The notes under the pieces are model-generated. The model was not told the DNA's origin, did not search any database, and worked only from the letters and a program-made list of their open reading frames with translations. A program made the position numbers and the translations under genes. This document shows, piece after piece, positions 1-7,765 of a stretch of DNA of 25,751 nt. Each line of letters begins with the position of its first letter. The stretch's first letter is position 1. The DNA lies in NCBI GenBank assembly GCA_031548835.1, contig JAVBQS010000229.1, positions 1 to 25,751 of the forward strand, in the 5' to 3' direction. Origin of the DNA: WQTU01 sp031548835 (lineage in GTDB: Bacteria; Spirochaetota; Spirochaetia; CADAEX01).

Positions 1-1010
1 CCGAATTCATGGCAAAAGACGCCTATTGTTGAATCTCCGGGAATTGCATTATATTCCGGCTGAATTGTATAACTGTTAACAAATACGTTATCTACCTGAA
101 TAGCTCCGTTTCCATCACCATAAATTTTTGCAGAGTTAAGATCCCAGCTGTGCGACCATATTGTATCAGGGCCTCCTGAATATTCTTCTCCTGGGCCTGC
201 ATGAATAATAATTACAGTATCTGCATAGCCGTCATTGTTGTTATCATATTTTGAAAAATCAGCAACCTGTCCGCTTAAGTGCGCAAGATTAACAGCTTCG
301 CTTACAAATTGTCCTGGATAGGTGTCATATCCATCAGTATCATTTCTCCCATAATACTGCCAGCCTTTTGATACAGTAAAAGGCCCTGCAATATCAAACT
401 CAAGATTTAAATTATTGTTAGACATATCAGAATAATATTTTTTCATGGTAAGAAATAATGGATTTGGGTTTGCATCAAGAATTTCTTTATAATTATTTAC
501 TGGTGTTTGAAAATAAAGAGGGGTGCCTGGATCTGTATTTGCAGGGTTTGATCCATTATTGTCTGAACAGCTTAATAATATTAATAAATAAGTATTTAAA
601 AGTATATAACGTTTTTTATTTCTTGAAATAATCTGAACTATAAGAAGTGTGAATAATAATGCAAAAATAATATAGCTATATCTATGATCACCGCTATTAT
701 TTAAAATTCCGGCTTTGGAATTATTATCATTGCCGAAAAACCCTGCAGCAGGGTTTTGTTCTTCTGTTAAATCTTCTCCAAAATCAGCAAGTATTACAAG
801 AACATGCATTGTCCCTGATGAGCCTGAAGCTCTTAGCCTTGATGATTTCCGGGCAAGGGACTTATAGAGAGGCTCTTGATTTTTATCTATATTTACAGGT
901 TTTTCTCTTCCTCCAGGTTTTGTCTTTGATGGATGCGGAGGCATGGCTTCTATATTTATAGCAGCAAATATTGTTAAAATTACAATAATTGCTATTTTTT
1001 TTAAAATCAT
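1..1010 (-). CDS. M6-family metalloprotease, 3' end beyond window
   Basis: Secreted or membrane-anchored zinc metalloprotease of the M6 (immune inhibitor A-like) family. The frame starts at ATG 1010-1008 and stays open for 336 codons to the window edge. Residues 1-22 are a signal peptide, followed by the MPPHP segment often seen at M6 N-termini. Residues 68-77 (MHVLVILADF) look like the first catalytic-domain strand. Residues 251-290 (DFSKYDNNNDGYAD, IIIHAGPGEE, WSHSW) are strongly M6-like. The last visible residues, VFCHEFG, begin the HExxH zinc site, so H334 and E335 are seen but the second His is not. Unusually, two hydrophobic stretches (about 112-129 and 136-147) interrupt the domain, the second ending in a lipobox-like LLSC. 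The start lies one base after the stop of the upstream DUF6174 gene, with AAAGGA about 10 bases ahead, so the two genes are probably translationally coupled. Family call is firm; the role is inferred. Confidence 0.85.
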   Translation of the reverse strand, partial: MILKKIAIIVILTIFAAINIEAMPPHPSKTKPGGREKPVNIDKNQEPLYKSLARKSSRLRASGSSGTMHVLVILADFGEDLTEEQNPAAGFFGNDNNSKAGILNNSGDHRYSYIIFALLFTLLIVQIISRNKKRYILLNTYLLILLSCSDNNGSNPANTDPGTPLYFQTPVNNYKEILDANPNPLFLTMKKYYSDMSNNNLNLEFDIAGPFTVSKGWQYYGRNDTDGYDTYPGQFVSEAVNLAHLSGQVADFSKYDNNNDGYADTVIIIHAGPGEEYSGGPDTIWSHSWDLNSAKIYGDGNGAIQVDNVFVNSYTIQPEYNAIPGDSTIGVFCHEF

Positions 1011-1011
1011 T

Positions 1012-1536
1012 TTATTCAATATCCTTTTTGGTAAGATCAAGAAGGACAACTTCGATATGATAGTTTCTGTCAAAAGGAGGCCTGCTGCCGGAATTTTCTT
1101 TATTATTTGCAGGCAAATATGATAGTTCTGTTATATATCCGAATTCTTCATTGTAAGATACTATAAATCCAAAAGGAGACTGTTTTTCTGAATTAATGCT
1201 TTTTCTAACTTTATCAAACATGTTTTCCACTGTCAGAGATTTGATAAAATCTTCTGAAAAAGTTTTATCTCCGGAATCTTCTGTCCAGTTTTGGATAATA
1301 TTATCGCTGACTGTTATTATAAACTGCTCTGGAGGAAAAGAAGCTCTTATATATGTTATCTCTTCTGTATAATTTTTTATTCCCTGTTTTTCCCATTGCT
1401 TTTCATATTTCTCCAGGATTTTCAATAATGTTTCTTTGTCCGGGGAGAAATTTTCTTTTTCCTTATTTCCAAAACTGAAAACTATTACAGGTAAAAAGAG
1501 AAGGATAATAAATATAAAAAAAGTTTTTCTAATCAA
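1012..1536 (-). CDS. secreted DUF6174 domain protein
   Basis: A 174-residue protein with an N-terminal signal peptide (hydrophobic residues 5-21) and no lipobox cysteine, so it is probably exported to the periplasm or beyond. The mature part resembles DUF6174: a helix with W..QGIKNYT, a strand pair around ITVSDNII, a central VENMFDKVRKSI helix and a late VSYNEEFGYITELSY segment that matches the family's typical V.Y....GYP..I pattern. The family function is unknown. The start codon is TTG (1536-1534), with a modest AAGAGA upstream. Its stop is one base before the ATG of the M6 protease, so both are likely made from one transcript. A chaperone or inhibitor role for the protease is conceivable but is pure inference. 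Confidence 0.75.
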   Translation of the reverse strand: MIRKTFFIFIILLFLPVIVFSFGNKEKENFSPDKETLLKILEKYEKQWEKQGIKNYTEEITYIRASFPPEQFIITVSDNIIQNWTEDSGDKTFSEDFIKSLTVENMFDKVRKSINSEKQSPFGFIVSYNEEFGYITELSYLPANNKENSGSRPPFDRNYHIEVVLLDLTKKDIE

Positions 1537-1740
1537 AATAAATCTCTTTTTAAATAATGTTAAATTATAAGAATAATATCAAAAATAAGTAAAAATAGGT
1601 ATTAGATTAAATCTATAATTAAGGTAAATTAATATCATTATAAAATAAAAACCTTAAGATCATAAGCTATTAGTAAAAAAATCATACATTATGTCCAAAT
1701 TAGCGCTTATTTGATGTTCGCAAAATGCCTTTTAACAGAA

Positions 1741-1759
1741 TTACCGAACAGGTCTAATA
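1741..1759 (+). repeat. 19-nt intergenic repeat, copy 1
   Basis: Matches the stretch at 5397-5415 at 18 of 19 positions, same orientation. The 15-base core CGAACAGGTCTAATA is identical. It lies in the 239-bp gap downstream of the DHH gene. It is richer in G and C than the AT-rich sequence around it. Confidence 0.45.
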
Positions 1760-1775
1760 TATATTAATAATAATG

Positions 1776-2864
1776 TTATTTACCACAATTTGCAAAAAAA
1801 ACTTTTAAAATAGGCTGAAGCTTCTTTCTTGACCATAGCGTTTCACCCAAAATATAAAACTTTATATCTTTTCTGCCTGCCGGTTTTATCTCTATGGGAA
1901 ACAGTTTTCCCCCGGTTTTTTGTAAATAAAAATATATATTATTCATTAGCGATAGATCTTTACTAAAAAGAATAAGTTCGCGTTTAAAATTTGCATCACT
2001 ATAAGCGCTTATTATAAAAAGTATATCAAGCGAATTTTCTTTATAATATTTGTCAATCGCATCAAACAGCACAGGGTCTTTTTTTAGCCAGCTTTGTAAA
2101 GGAATATTGACAGAACTGAATCCTGTTTTTTTTCTTCCCATAATCCATTCTTTATAATCTTTACGCAAAATATCATAGCTTGATAAATTAGATATATTGC
2201 GTTTTTCGCTTGAGAGATTTTCAAAAAGCTGATTTTTATCAATTTTATATTCCAAAACAAGATAATTCAAAATCTTTTCATCTCTTTCTGTTGTCTTGCC
2301 TATTTTTGAAGAAAGGTTTGAAGTGTCAAGCAAAATTGCTCCTGAAAGAAGGCTTGCAATTTCCTGGTTTATAAAAGATTTATTTTCTTTAATTATTTTT
2401 TCTCCGATAAGTGTTGCAGTAGATCCTGTTTTCTCAATTGTTTTAGCTATATTATTATAGCTTTTTTCATCATCATGATGATCTATTACTTCCTCAATAT
2501 ATCCAGAGAGAAATTCCTGTTTGTGGCTGATTTTATTATGGTCTACAAGAATCAATTTTAATTTTCTTTTTTCAGAGAGGTCTTTAAGATTTATCTGATC
2601 TGTAAAAATAAGGTTTTCAGTTCTTATTCCTGTTTTTAAAAAAATGCAGACAGCTTCGTTTCTAAGCTTTAAATCATCTTCAGGAATATTTATAACAGGT
2701 ATAAATATTTCATCTTTTTTTTGATTTGCAGTTTCTTTAAAAAAAGCATAAGTAATAGATGAAGCTATTGAATCAAGGTCAGCTGCCTCATTGCCAATAA
2801 CAATATGTATTATTTTTTTATCGGGAAATTCCTGTTTTGATTTGAAAAGATAATTATCAAGCAT
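1776..2864 (-). CDS. DHH-family phosphoesterase, Prune/PPX1-like exopolyphosphatase
   Basis: A 362-residue cytoplasmic phosphoesterase predicted to cleave phosphoanhydride bonds, for example in polyphosphate or similar substrates, using Mn or Mg. The metal-binding motifs run in order: GNEAADLDS (residues 24-32, the Prune/PPX1 form of motif I), LILVDHN with D108, the signature VIDHH with D128-H129-H130, and LLDTSNL with D180. The C-terminal third (about 230-350) fits a DHHA2 domain. Length suits PPX1/Prune proteins and is longer than family II pyrophosphatases. No clear ribosome site precedes the ATG. A TATAAT box at 2885-2880 would give a leader of about 8 bases, which would explain the missing Shine-Dalgarno. 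The gene is divergent from the EamA operon. Substrate cannot be read from sequence. Confidence 0.85.
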   Translation of the reverse strand: MLDNYLFKSKQEFPDKKIIHIVIGNEAADLDSIASSITYAFFKETANQKKDEIFIPVINIPEDDLKLRNEAVCIFLKTGIRTENLIFTDQINLKDLSEKRKLKLILVDHNKISHKQEFLSGYIEEVIDHHDDEKSYNNIAKTIEKTGSTATLIGEKIIKENKSFINQEIASLLSGAILLDTSNLSSKIGKTTERDEKILNYLVLEYKIDKNQLFENLSSEKRNISNLSSYDILRKDYKEWIMGRKKTGFSSVNIPLQSWLKKDPVLFDAIDKYYKENSLDILFIISAYSDANFKRELILFSKDLSLMNNIYFYLQKTGGKLFPIEIKPAGRKDIKFYILGETLWSRKKLQPILKVFFANCGK

Positions 2865-2879
2865 ATCTATTTAAATTAA

Positions 2880-2885
2880 ATTATA
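2880..2885 (-). promoter_or_regulatory. -10 box of the DHH phosphoesterase promoter
   Basis: A perfect TATAAT on the minus strand, 15 bases before the ATG. No good -35 is seen at the right distance. It implies a very short leader. Confidence 0.4.
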
Positions 2886-3067
2886 CTATCAGATATAGAT
2901 AATTTTAGCTATTCATAAAATGATGAAATTATTTTAATTACTATTAAACAAACGTTATCAGTTTTTAAATAAAATTATAACAGCTCTTGTAAAAATAATA
3001 TAAATAAGTTTCTATTAAATAAGTTTTTAAATTTTATAAAAATATATATAACCATCAGGAAAAAAAA

Positions 3068-3952
3068 TTGGAAGATAAAACTGAGAAATTAAATACAATA
3101 GGCATTTTACTTTCTCTTACCGGTGTTTTTTTGTTTAGTTTTGATACTGTATTGATAAGGCTTGCTGCTGTCTCTTCATGGGATTCTGCTTTCTGGAGAG
3201 GGTTGTTTGCAGTTGTTCCCTCAAGTTTGATTCTTTTAATTACAGAAAAAACAACTATTTTTACAAAGATCAGGCAAGAAGGTTTTCCCCTTATTCTTTC
3301 AGGAATTTTATGGGGAACATCAGGCACTCTTTTTGTAACTGCGGTAAAAATGACTATAGCTGCAAACGTGCTTGTAATGATAAGCCTTGCTCCTTTTTTT
3401 GCAGCTATTGCAGGTTATATTTTTTTAAAAGAGAAGATAAAAAAAGAGACTCTATTTTTAATTATTCTTTCTGCCTTGGGAGTCTTTATAATATTTTACG
3501 GCGATATAGGCGGAGGAACTGTTTTCGGCAATGTGCTTGGGCTTCTTGTTCCTGTTGCTGCAGGCTCCAATCTTGCATGGATGAGAAAGCATAAAAATAT
3601 AAGCAGGCTGGGAGCAGTAATAATTGGAGGTTTTACTGCTGCTTTTGTTTCATTCTTTTTTGCATCTCCATTTACTATTCCTTTAAAATCACTTTTTTTT
3701 CTCGCTATTCTTGGGCTTATTGCTGTCCCATTTGCCCAGCTTTTTTTATCTATAGGAACAAAATATTTGCCTGCGTCTCAAGTTGCGCTTATAATGATGC
3801 TTGAAACTATTTTAGGCCCGATATGGGTATGGCTTTTTATAGGAGAGATTCCTCCTGTAAAAACATTTTTAGGAGGAATTCTGATACTTGCAGGAGTAAC
3901 GGCAAGTTCTTTTCAAAGTATTAATAACAAAAAATTGGAGGCTAAAAAATGA
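3068..3952 (+). CDS. EamA-family (DMT superfamily) transporter
   Basis: A 294-residue inner-membrane protein with about ten hydrophobic helices in two homologous EamA halves (roughly 8-145 and 150-282), a drug/metabolite exporter of unknown substrate. The N-terminal half has the typical GVFLFSFDTVLIRLA...FWRG segment. The second half carries the LAGVTAS-like end helix common in this family. The start is TTG at 3068, chosen because AGGA lies seven bases upstream and no ATG occurs in frame before the conserved N-terminal helix. It overlaps the next gene by four bases (ATGA), so transporter and phosphatase are co-translated. Confidence 0.85.
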   Translation: MEDKTEKLNTIGILLSLTGVFLFSFDTVLIRLAAVSSWDSAFWRGLFAVVPSSLILLITEKTTIFTKIRQEGFPLILSGILWGTSGTLFVTAVKMTIAANVLVMISLAPFFAAIAGYIFLKEKIKKETLFLIILSALGVFIIFYGDIGGGTVFGNVLGLLVPVAAGSNLAWMRKHKNISRLGAVIIGGFTAAFVSFFFASPFTIPLKSLFFLAILGLIAVPFAQLFLSIGTKYLPASQVALIMMLETILGPIWVWLFIGEIPPVKTFLGGILILAGVTASSFQSINNKKLEAKK

Positions 3953-4566
3953 GCAAAGAAAAACATGAGACAAAACTATATCTTGTAAGGCATGGAGAAA
4001 CAGTATGGAATGTGGAAGATAAAATGCAGGGTGTTAAAGACAGTCCTCTTACAGAAAAAGGAATTGAGCATGCTCGCCAGCTTGGTAAAAGTTTTAAAAA
4101 TCTTTCTATATCTATAGATAAAATTTATTCAAGTGATTTGGGAAGAGCATTTGACACTGCTGTTTTGATAGGAAAAACTCTTAATATCGATATATGCAAA
4201 GATGAAAGGCTTAGGGAAAGAAATATGGGAATTTTTGAAGGCTGCAGCTGGGATTATGTCAGAGAACACTACCCGGAAGAATTTGCAAAAACTGTTTCAG
4301 AAGATAATGATTACAGAATTCCTGAAGGAGAAACAAAAAGCGAGTATGTAGAAAAAATCTCTTCTTTTCTTGATTATATTGCCAAGAATCATGAAGGAGA
4401 AAAAATTCTTGCTGTCACACACAGGGGGTTTATTAATTTTGTGTTAAGAATAGTTCTTTCTATTCCTTTTAACGCAAAAATGGGTGTGGTTGTAAATAAT
4501 GCAGTTCTTGCAGGATTTGTTTACCGCAAAGGCAAATGGATGATGGAAAGGTTTGGCGATATTTAA
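3949..4566 (+). CDS. histidine phosphatase family protein (phosphoglycerate mutase-like)
   Basis: A 205-residue cytoplasmic enzyme of the histidine phosphatase superfamily, acting through a phosphohistidine intermediate on an unknown phosphorylated substrate. Catalytic features are all present: LVRHGETVWN with R14-H15, SSDLGRAFDTA with R66, acidic donor in RERNMGIFEG (E90), and VTHRG with H158. Length fits CobC/GpmB-like members rather than the longer GpmA. A strong GGAGG at 3938-3942 sits inside the end of the EamA gene, and ATG overlaps its stop by four bases. The context gives no cobalamin genes, so calling it CobC would be unsupported. Confidence 0.88.
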   Translation: MSKEKHETKLYLVRHGETVWNVEDKMQGVKDSPLTEKGIEHARQLGKSFKNLSISIDKIYSSDLGRAFDTAVLIGKTLNIDICKDERLRERNMGIFEGCSWDYVREHYPEEFAKTVSEDNDYRIPEGETKSEYVEKISSFLDYIAKNHEGEKILAVTHRGFINFVLRIVLSIPFNAKMGVVVNNAVLAGFVYRKGKWMMERFGDI

Positions 4567-4627
4567 GGCAGGCGGGAATATCTGCAAATTTACAGTTGGC
4601 TAAGATTAGAAAAAGAGCAGCTTAACT

Positions 4628-5296
4628 ATGAAAAGCAGTAAACAACAGATGCAGAGCAGAGGCTTTGTATCTGATAACGAAATAATAAAATATTTAAATC
4701 TTTCTGAAGATGAAGCTGTAAAATTATTATATGATAACGACCCATATAAACGGACAATGGGAATAAAGCTGATATCAAAACAAAAGAAAGAAAAATATAT
4801 ACCTTTATTTTGTGAATTGCTTCAAAAAGAAAAAAAGCTTTATACAAAAGTAGAGTTGTGCAACTCTCTTGCAGGATATGGGGCATTGGCAATTCCATAT
4901 TTAATTTCTCTGCTTGGCGCTATTGGAAATAATCAACATAAAGAAATAAAAGCTGCGGATTTAAATAAAAAATCATATCCTTTGCCAAGAGATATTGCCG
5001 GCAGGATATTGATAAGAATAGGCCCCGTGGTTTTTCCTCAATTAAAAAATATATTGCTGGAAAACAAAGATAAAAAACAGATATACGAGGTAATAGATGT
5101 TATCGGCCATATAACATGGAATTATCAAGACTACAGAATGGAAGAAGATATTCTGGCTTTTTTTGATAAAAATATAGAAGATGAATTTATAATATGGAAA
5201 ATAACGCGTTCGCTGCAGTCATTTAAATCTGATAGAGTAAAAAATATGTTAAAAGAAATTATAAAGAAACAAAAAAATAAAATAATAATTGAATAG
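4628..5296 (+). CDS. HEAT-repeat-like hypothetical protein
   Basis: A 222-residue soluble protein with no signal peptide. The sequence is a run of paired helices of HEAT/Armadillo type, for example AVKLLYDNDPYKRTMGIKLIS, IPLFCELLQKEKKLYTKVELCNSLAGYG, AIPYLISLLGAIG, and IAGRILIRIGPVVFPQLKNILLE. Such folds usually bind other proteins. No catalytic motif is visible. It follows the phosphatase by 61 bases in the same direction, so it may belong to the same operon. The specific role is unknown. Confidence 0.6.
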   Translation: MKSSKQQMQSRGFVSDNEIIKYLNLSEDEAVKLLYDNDPYKRTMGIKLISKQKKEKYIPLFCELLQKEKKLYTKVELCNSLAGYGALAIPYLISLLGAIGNNQHKEIKAADLNKKSYPLPRDIAGRILIRIGPVVFPQLKNILLENKDKKQIYEVIDVIGHITWNYQDYRMEEDILAFFDKNIEDEFIIWKITRSLQSFKSDRVKNMLKEIIKKQKNKIIIE

Positions 5297-5396
5297 GCAA
5301 AAAGAAGTCTTAATAGAATAGGTTTGTGAGTTTTTTAAGATATTTATTAATCAAAAAATATATACAAATAGTTACTCTGTAATTTTCTTTTTTAGG

Positions 5397-5415
5397 TTAT
5401 CGAACAGGTCTAATA
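5397..5415 (+). repeat. 19-nt intergenic repeat, copy 2
   Basis: Same sequence as 1741-1759 with one difference (T for C at the fourth base), same orientation. It lies 100 bases after the HEAT-repeat gene. Confidence 0.45.
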
Positions 5416-5721
5416 AATCTATTTATTTCTTACAAAATATAAACTTAATAATAAATCTGGATGAAAGATAAATTTCTGGTTTTGAAAAATATAAAAATCT
5501 GAAAAGTTTAATTTTAGAAAAATTGCTAATTTTTATATTTTATTAATTTTTTTTAAAAAAAAGTAAAAAAGAATAGAAGTTGTTATCTGCACTCTTCTAA
5601 ATTAAGTCAAAATATGTCTTAATCATTTTTATAGAGATATGTATGAAATTTATTCCGAATTAGCTTTTTTTCTGAATATATGCTATATCTAATACTGGTA
5701 ATTGTAGGTTTGGTTTTATTG

Positions 5722-5750
5722 CCCGGATAAATTTATCCGGGTTATTTTTT
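5722..5750 (+). terminator. hairpin plus T-run in the chemoreceptor leader
   Basis: CCCGGATAAA (5722-5731) pairs perfectly with TTTATCCGGG (5732-5741), followed by TTATTTTTT. It has the shape of an intrinsic terminator. With no spare loop bases, the central A/T pairs would open to form the loop. It ends only 18 bases before the ATG at 5769. It may end upstream transcripts or act as a leader attenuator. Confidence 0.65.
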
Positions 5751-5768
5751 AAAATTAAGAGGTTGTAA

Positions 5769-7571
5769 ATGAAAGAGGGGCGCGGCAGTTTTTCCTTGTT
5801 GAAAAAAATATTGTTTAGCTATGGGCTTATTGTTGTGTTATTTTTTATCAGTTGTGCATTTATTATCTGGATGAATATTAATGTAACAGAAAAAGCAGAA
5901 GACTCTCAAGATATTAGTCTTCCGTCTGCACTTATGGCTAAAGATATGAGTATACATATAATTCAGGTTCAGCAATGGTTAACAGATATTTCTGCCACAA
6001 AAGCGCAGCCAGGCTATGATGATGGTTTTAATGAAGCGGAAAAACATGCGCAGGAATTTAAAAAAATTATTAAATGGTATAGAGAAACATTTAAAAGCAA
6101 TACAAATATTTTGAAAGAATTGGACGAGCTGGATACAGCTTTTAATGATTATTATGAAATGGGCAAAAAAATGGCAAATGAATATATTGCAAAAGGCACA
6201 GAAGCAGGTAATTTATTTATGGAAAAATTTGACCCATTTGCAGCAGAGCTGGCAGAGAAAAGCGATTTATTTGTTGAGAAACAGACTGCTATTCTCAATG
6301 CAGATATGACAGATATAACTTCAACATCAAAAAAACAGACAATGCTTATAATAATAAGCAGTTCTTTTGCTCTTATAATAGCAGTATTATTATCCATAGT
6401 TTTATCCCGCAACATAATAAATCCTGTTACAAAAGTGAGAGATTTACTTATAAATATTTCGCAGGGAGATCTAAGAAATAGAATAACAGTCAATAATAAG
6501 GATGAACTTGGCGAAATGGTTAACTATGTTAACACTACTACAGATAACCTTGCCGCCCTGCTTTTAATTATAAAAAATAAATCAAATATACTTTCAAATA
6601 TTGGAACAGACCTATCCTCCAATATGATAGAAACATCAACTGCTATCAGGCAAATTATTTCAAATATAGAAGCAATAAAAAACAGGGTTATTAATCAGGC
6701 TGCAAGCGTTACTGAAACCAATGCTACAATGGAACAGATAAGCGCAGCTATAGAACGGCTTGATATGTATATTGAAAAACAGACAGTCAATGTAGCGCAG
6801 TCATCATCAGCAATAGAAGAAATGCTTTCAAACATATTATCTGTTACGCAAACATTGGTAAAAAATTCCGAAAGCATAGATAAACTTACCAGCGCTGCTG
6901 GAGCAGGCCGGATAGATTTAAGCAAGGCAGTGGATGATATTAAAACTGTTGCGCAGGAATCAGAGAGCTTGCTTGAAATAAGCGCTGTTATTCAAAACAT
7001 AGCCAGCCAGACAAACCTCCTGTCCATGAATGCAGCTATAGAGGCAGCTCACGCTGGAGAATCAGGCAAGGGTTTTGCTGTTGTGGCTGATGAAATACGC
7101 AAGCTTGCTGAAATGTCGGGCAGCCAGTCAAAAACAATTTCAACTGTTTTAAAGAAAATGAAAAATTCAATAGATGGAATAACAAAAGATACTTCTACAG
7201 TACTTGCCCAGTTTGAGACAATAGAAAATGATGTAAAGATTGTTGCAAATCAGGAACTGATAATAAGAAATGCAATGGAAGAACAGACATCAGGCAGCAA
7301 ACAAATACTTGAAGCTGTTACTCAATTAAATGATGTTACTCAAAAAGTAAAAGCAGGTTCTTCAGAAATGCTTATTGGCAGCAAGGGAATAATTAGCGAA
7401 GGCCAGCATCTTAATGAAACAACAAAAGAAATTACGCAAATGATGAATGAAATATCATCAGGCACCAGGGAGATTACACAGTCTGTGCAAAATGTGAGCG
7501 GATTAAGTGTTCAGACCAAAGATAATATAGATACTCTTGCAGCAGAAGTTTCCAAATTTAAATTGGAATAA
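5769..7571 (+). CDS. methyl-accepting chemotaxis protein
   Basis: A 600-residue transmembrane chemoreceptor. Order: TM1 at about 14-34, a periplasmic helical sensor domain of four-helix-bundle type (35-190), TM2 at 191-213, HAMP at 214-265, then the long signalling coiled coil. The signalling tip around 409-450 is classic: IQNIASQTNLLSMNAAIEAA, then AGESGKGFAVVADEIRKLA. It would couple ligand sensing to CheA/CheW at the receptor array. The C-terminus (SKFKLE) has no CheR/CheB-tethering pentapeptide. The ATG follows AAGAGG at a usable distance. No other chemotaxis gene is nearby, so it is an orphan receptor. The ligand is unknown. Confidence 0.95.
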   Translation: MKEGRGSFSLLKKILFSYGLIVVLFFISCAFIIWMNINVTEKAEDSQDISLPSALMAKDMSIHIIQVQQWLTDISATKAQPGYDDGFNEAEKHAQEFKKIIKWYRETFKSNTNILKELDELDTAFNDYYEMGKKMANEYIAKGTEAGNLFMEKFDPFAAELAEKSDLFVEKQTAILNADMTDITSTSKKQTMLIIISSSFALIIAVLLSIVLSRNIINPVTKVRDLLINISQGDLRNRITVNNKDELGEMVNYVNTTTDNLAALLLIIKNKSNILSNIGTDLSSNMIETSTAIRQIISNIEAIKNRVINQAASVTETNATMEQISAAIERLDMYIEKQTVNVAQSSSAIEEMLSNILSVTQTLVKNSESIDKLTSAAGAGRIDLSKAVDDIKTVAQESESLLEISAVIQNIASQTNLLSMNAAIEAAHAGESGKGFAVVADEIRKLAEMSGSQSKTISTVLKKMKNSIDGITKDTSTVLAQFETIENDVKIVANQELIIRNAMEEQTSGSKQILEAVTQLNDVTQKVKAGSSEMLIGSKGIISEGQHLNETTKEITQMMNEISSGTREITQSVQNVSGLSVQTKDNIDTLAAEVSKFKLE

Positions 7572-7590
7572 AAATAAAACTTTTATAAAT

Positions 7591-7633
7591 AAAATAGCAG
7601 CTCTCTGTTTTTTTAATACAAAGCTGCTATTTT
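7591..7633. terminator. bidirectional terminator between convergent genes
   Basis: AAAATAGCAGCT (7591-7602) is perfectly complementary to AGCTGCTATTTT (7622-7633), with a 19-base loop. It starts 20 bases after the chemoreceptor stop and gives an A-rich left flank and T-rich right end, so it can serve the plus-strand gene and the minus-strand alkyl sulfatase gene. Confidence 0.7.
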
Positions 7634-7765
7634 AAGTTAGTGGAAACCATATTTAATAAAAAATAATTTTCCCGCATAAAAGTAGTTTAAAACATCATTC
7701 AAGCAGAAAGCATGGAAAACCACATGATTTTACGCAGCGGCTTTTCATACCTTTCAATTTTTTAT

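Larger units (their letters stand above)
5297..5768. other. 472-bp AT-rich intergenic region and chemoreceptor leader
   Basis: No credible coding frame. It contains copy 2 of the 19-nt repeat (5397-5415), an inverted repeat ATTAAG/CTTAAT around 5601-5623, and the terminator-shaped hairpin 5722-5750 just before the chemoreceptor gene. I looked for a cyclic-di-GMP riboswitch signature in the leader and did not see one. Confidence 0.6.

Noticed and set aside
5590..5768. Cyclic-di-GMP or other known riboswitch in the chemoreceptor leader
   Set aside because: No GEMM-type conserved bases or other familiar aptamer could be found by eye; only the terminator-like hairpin is supported.
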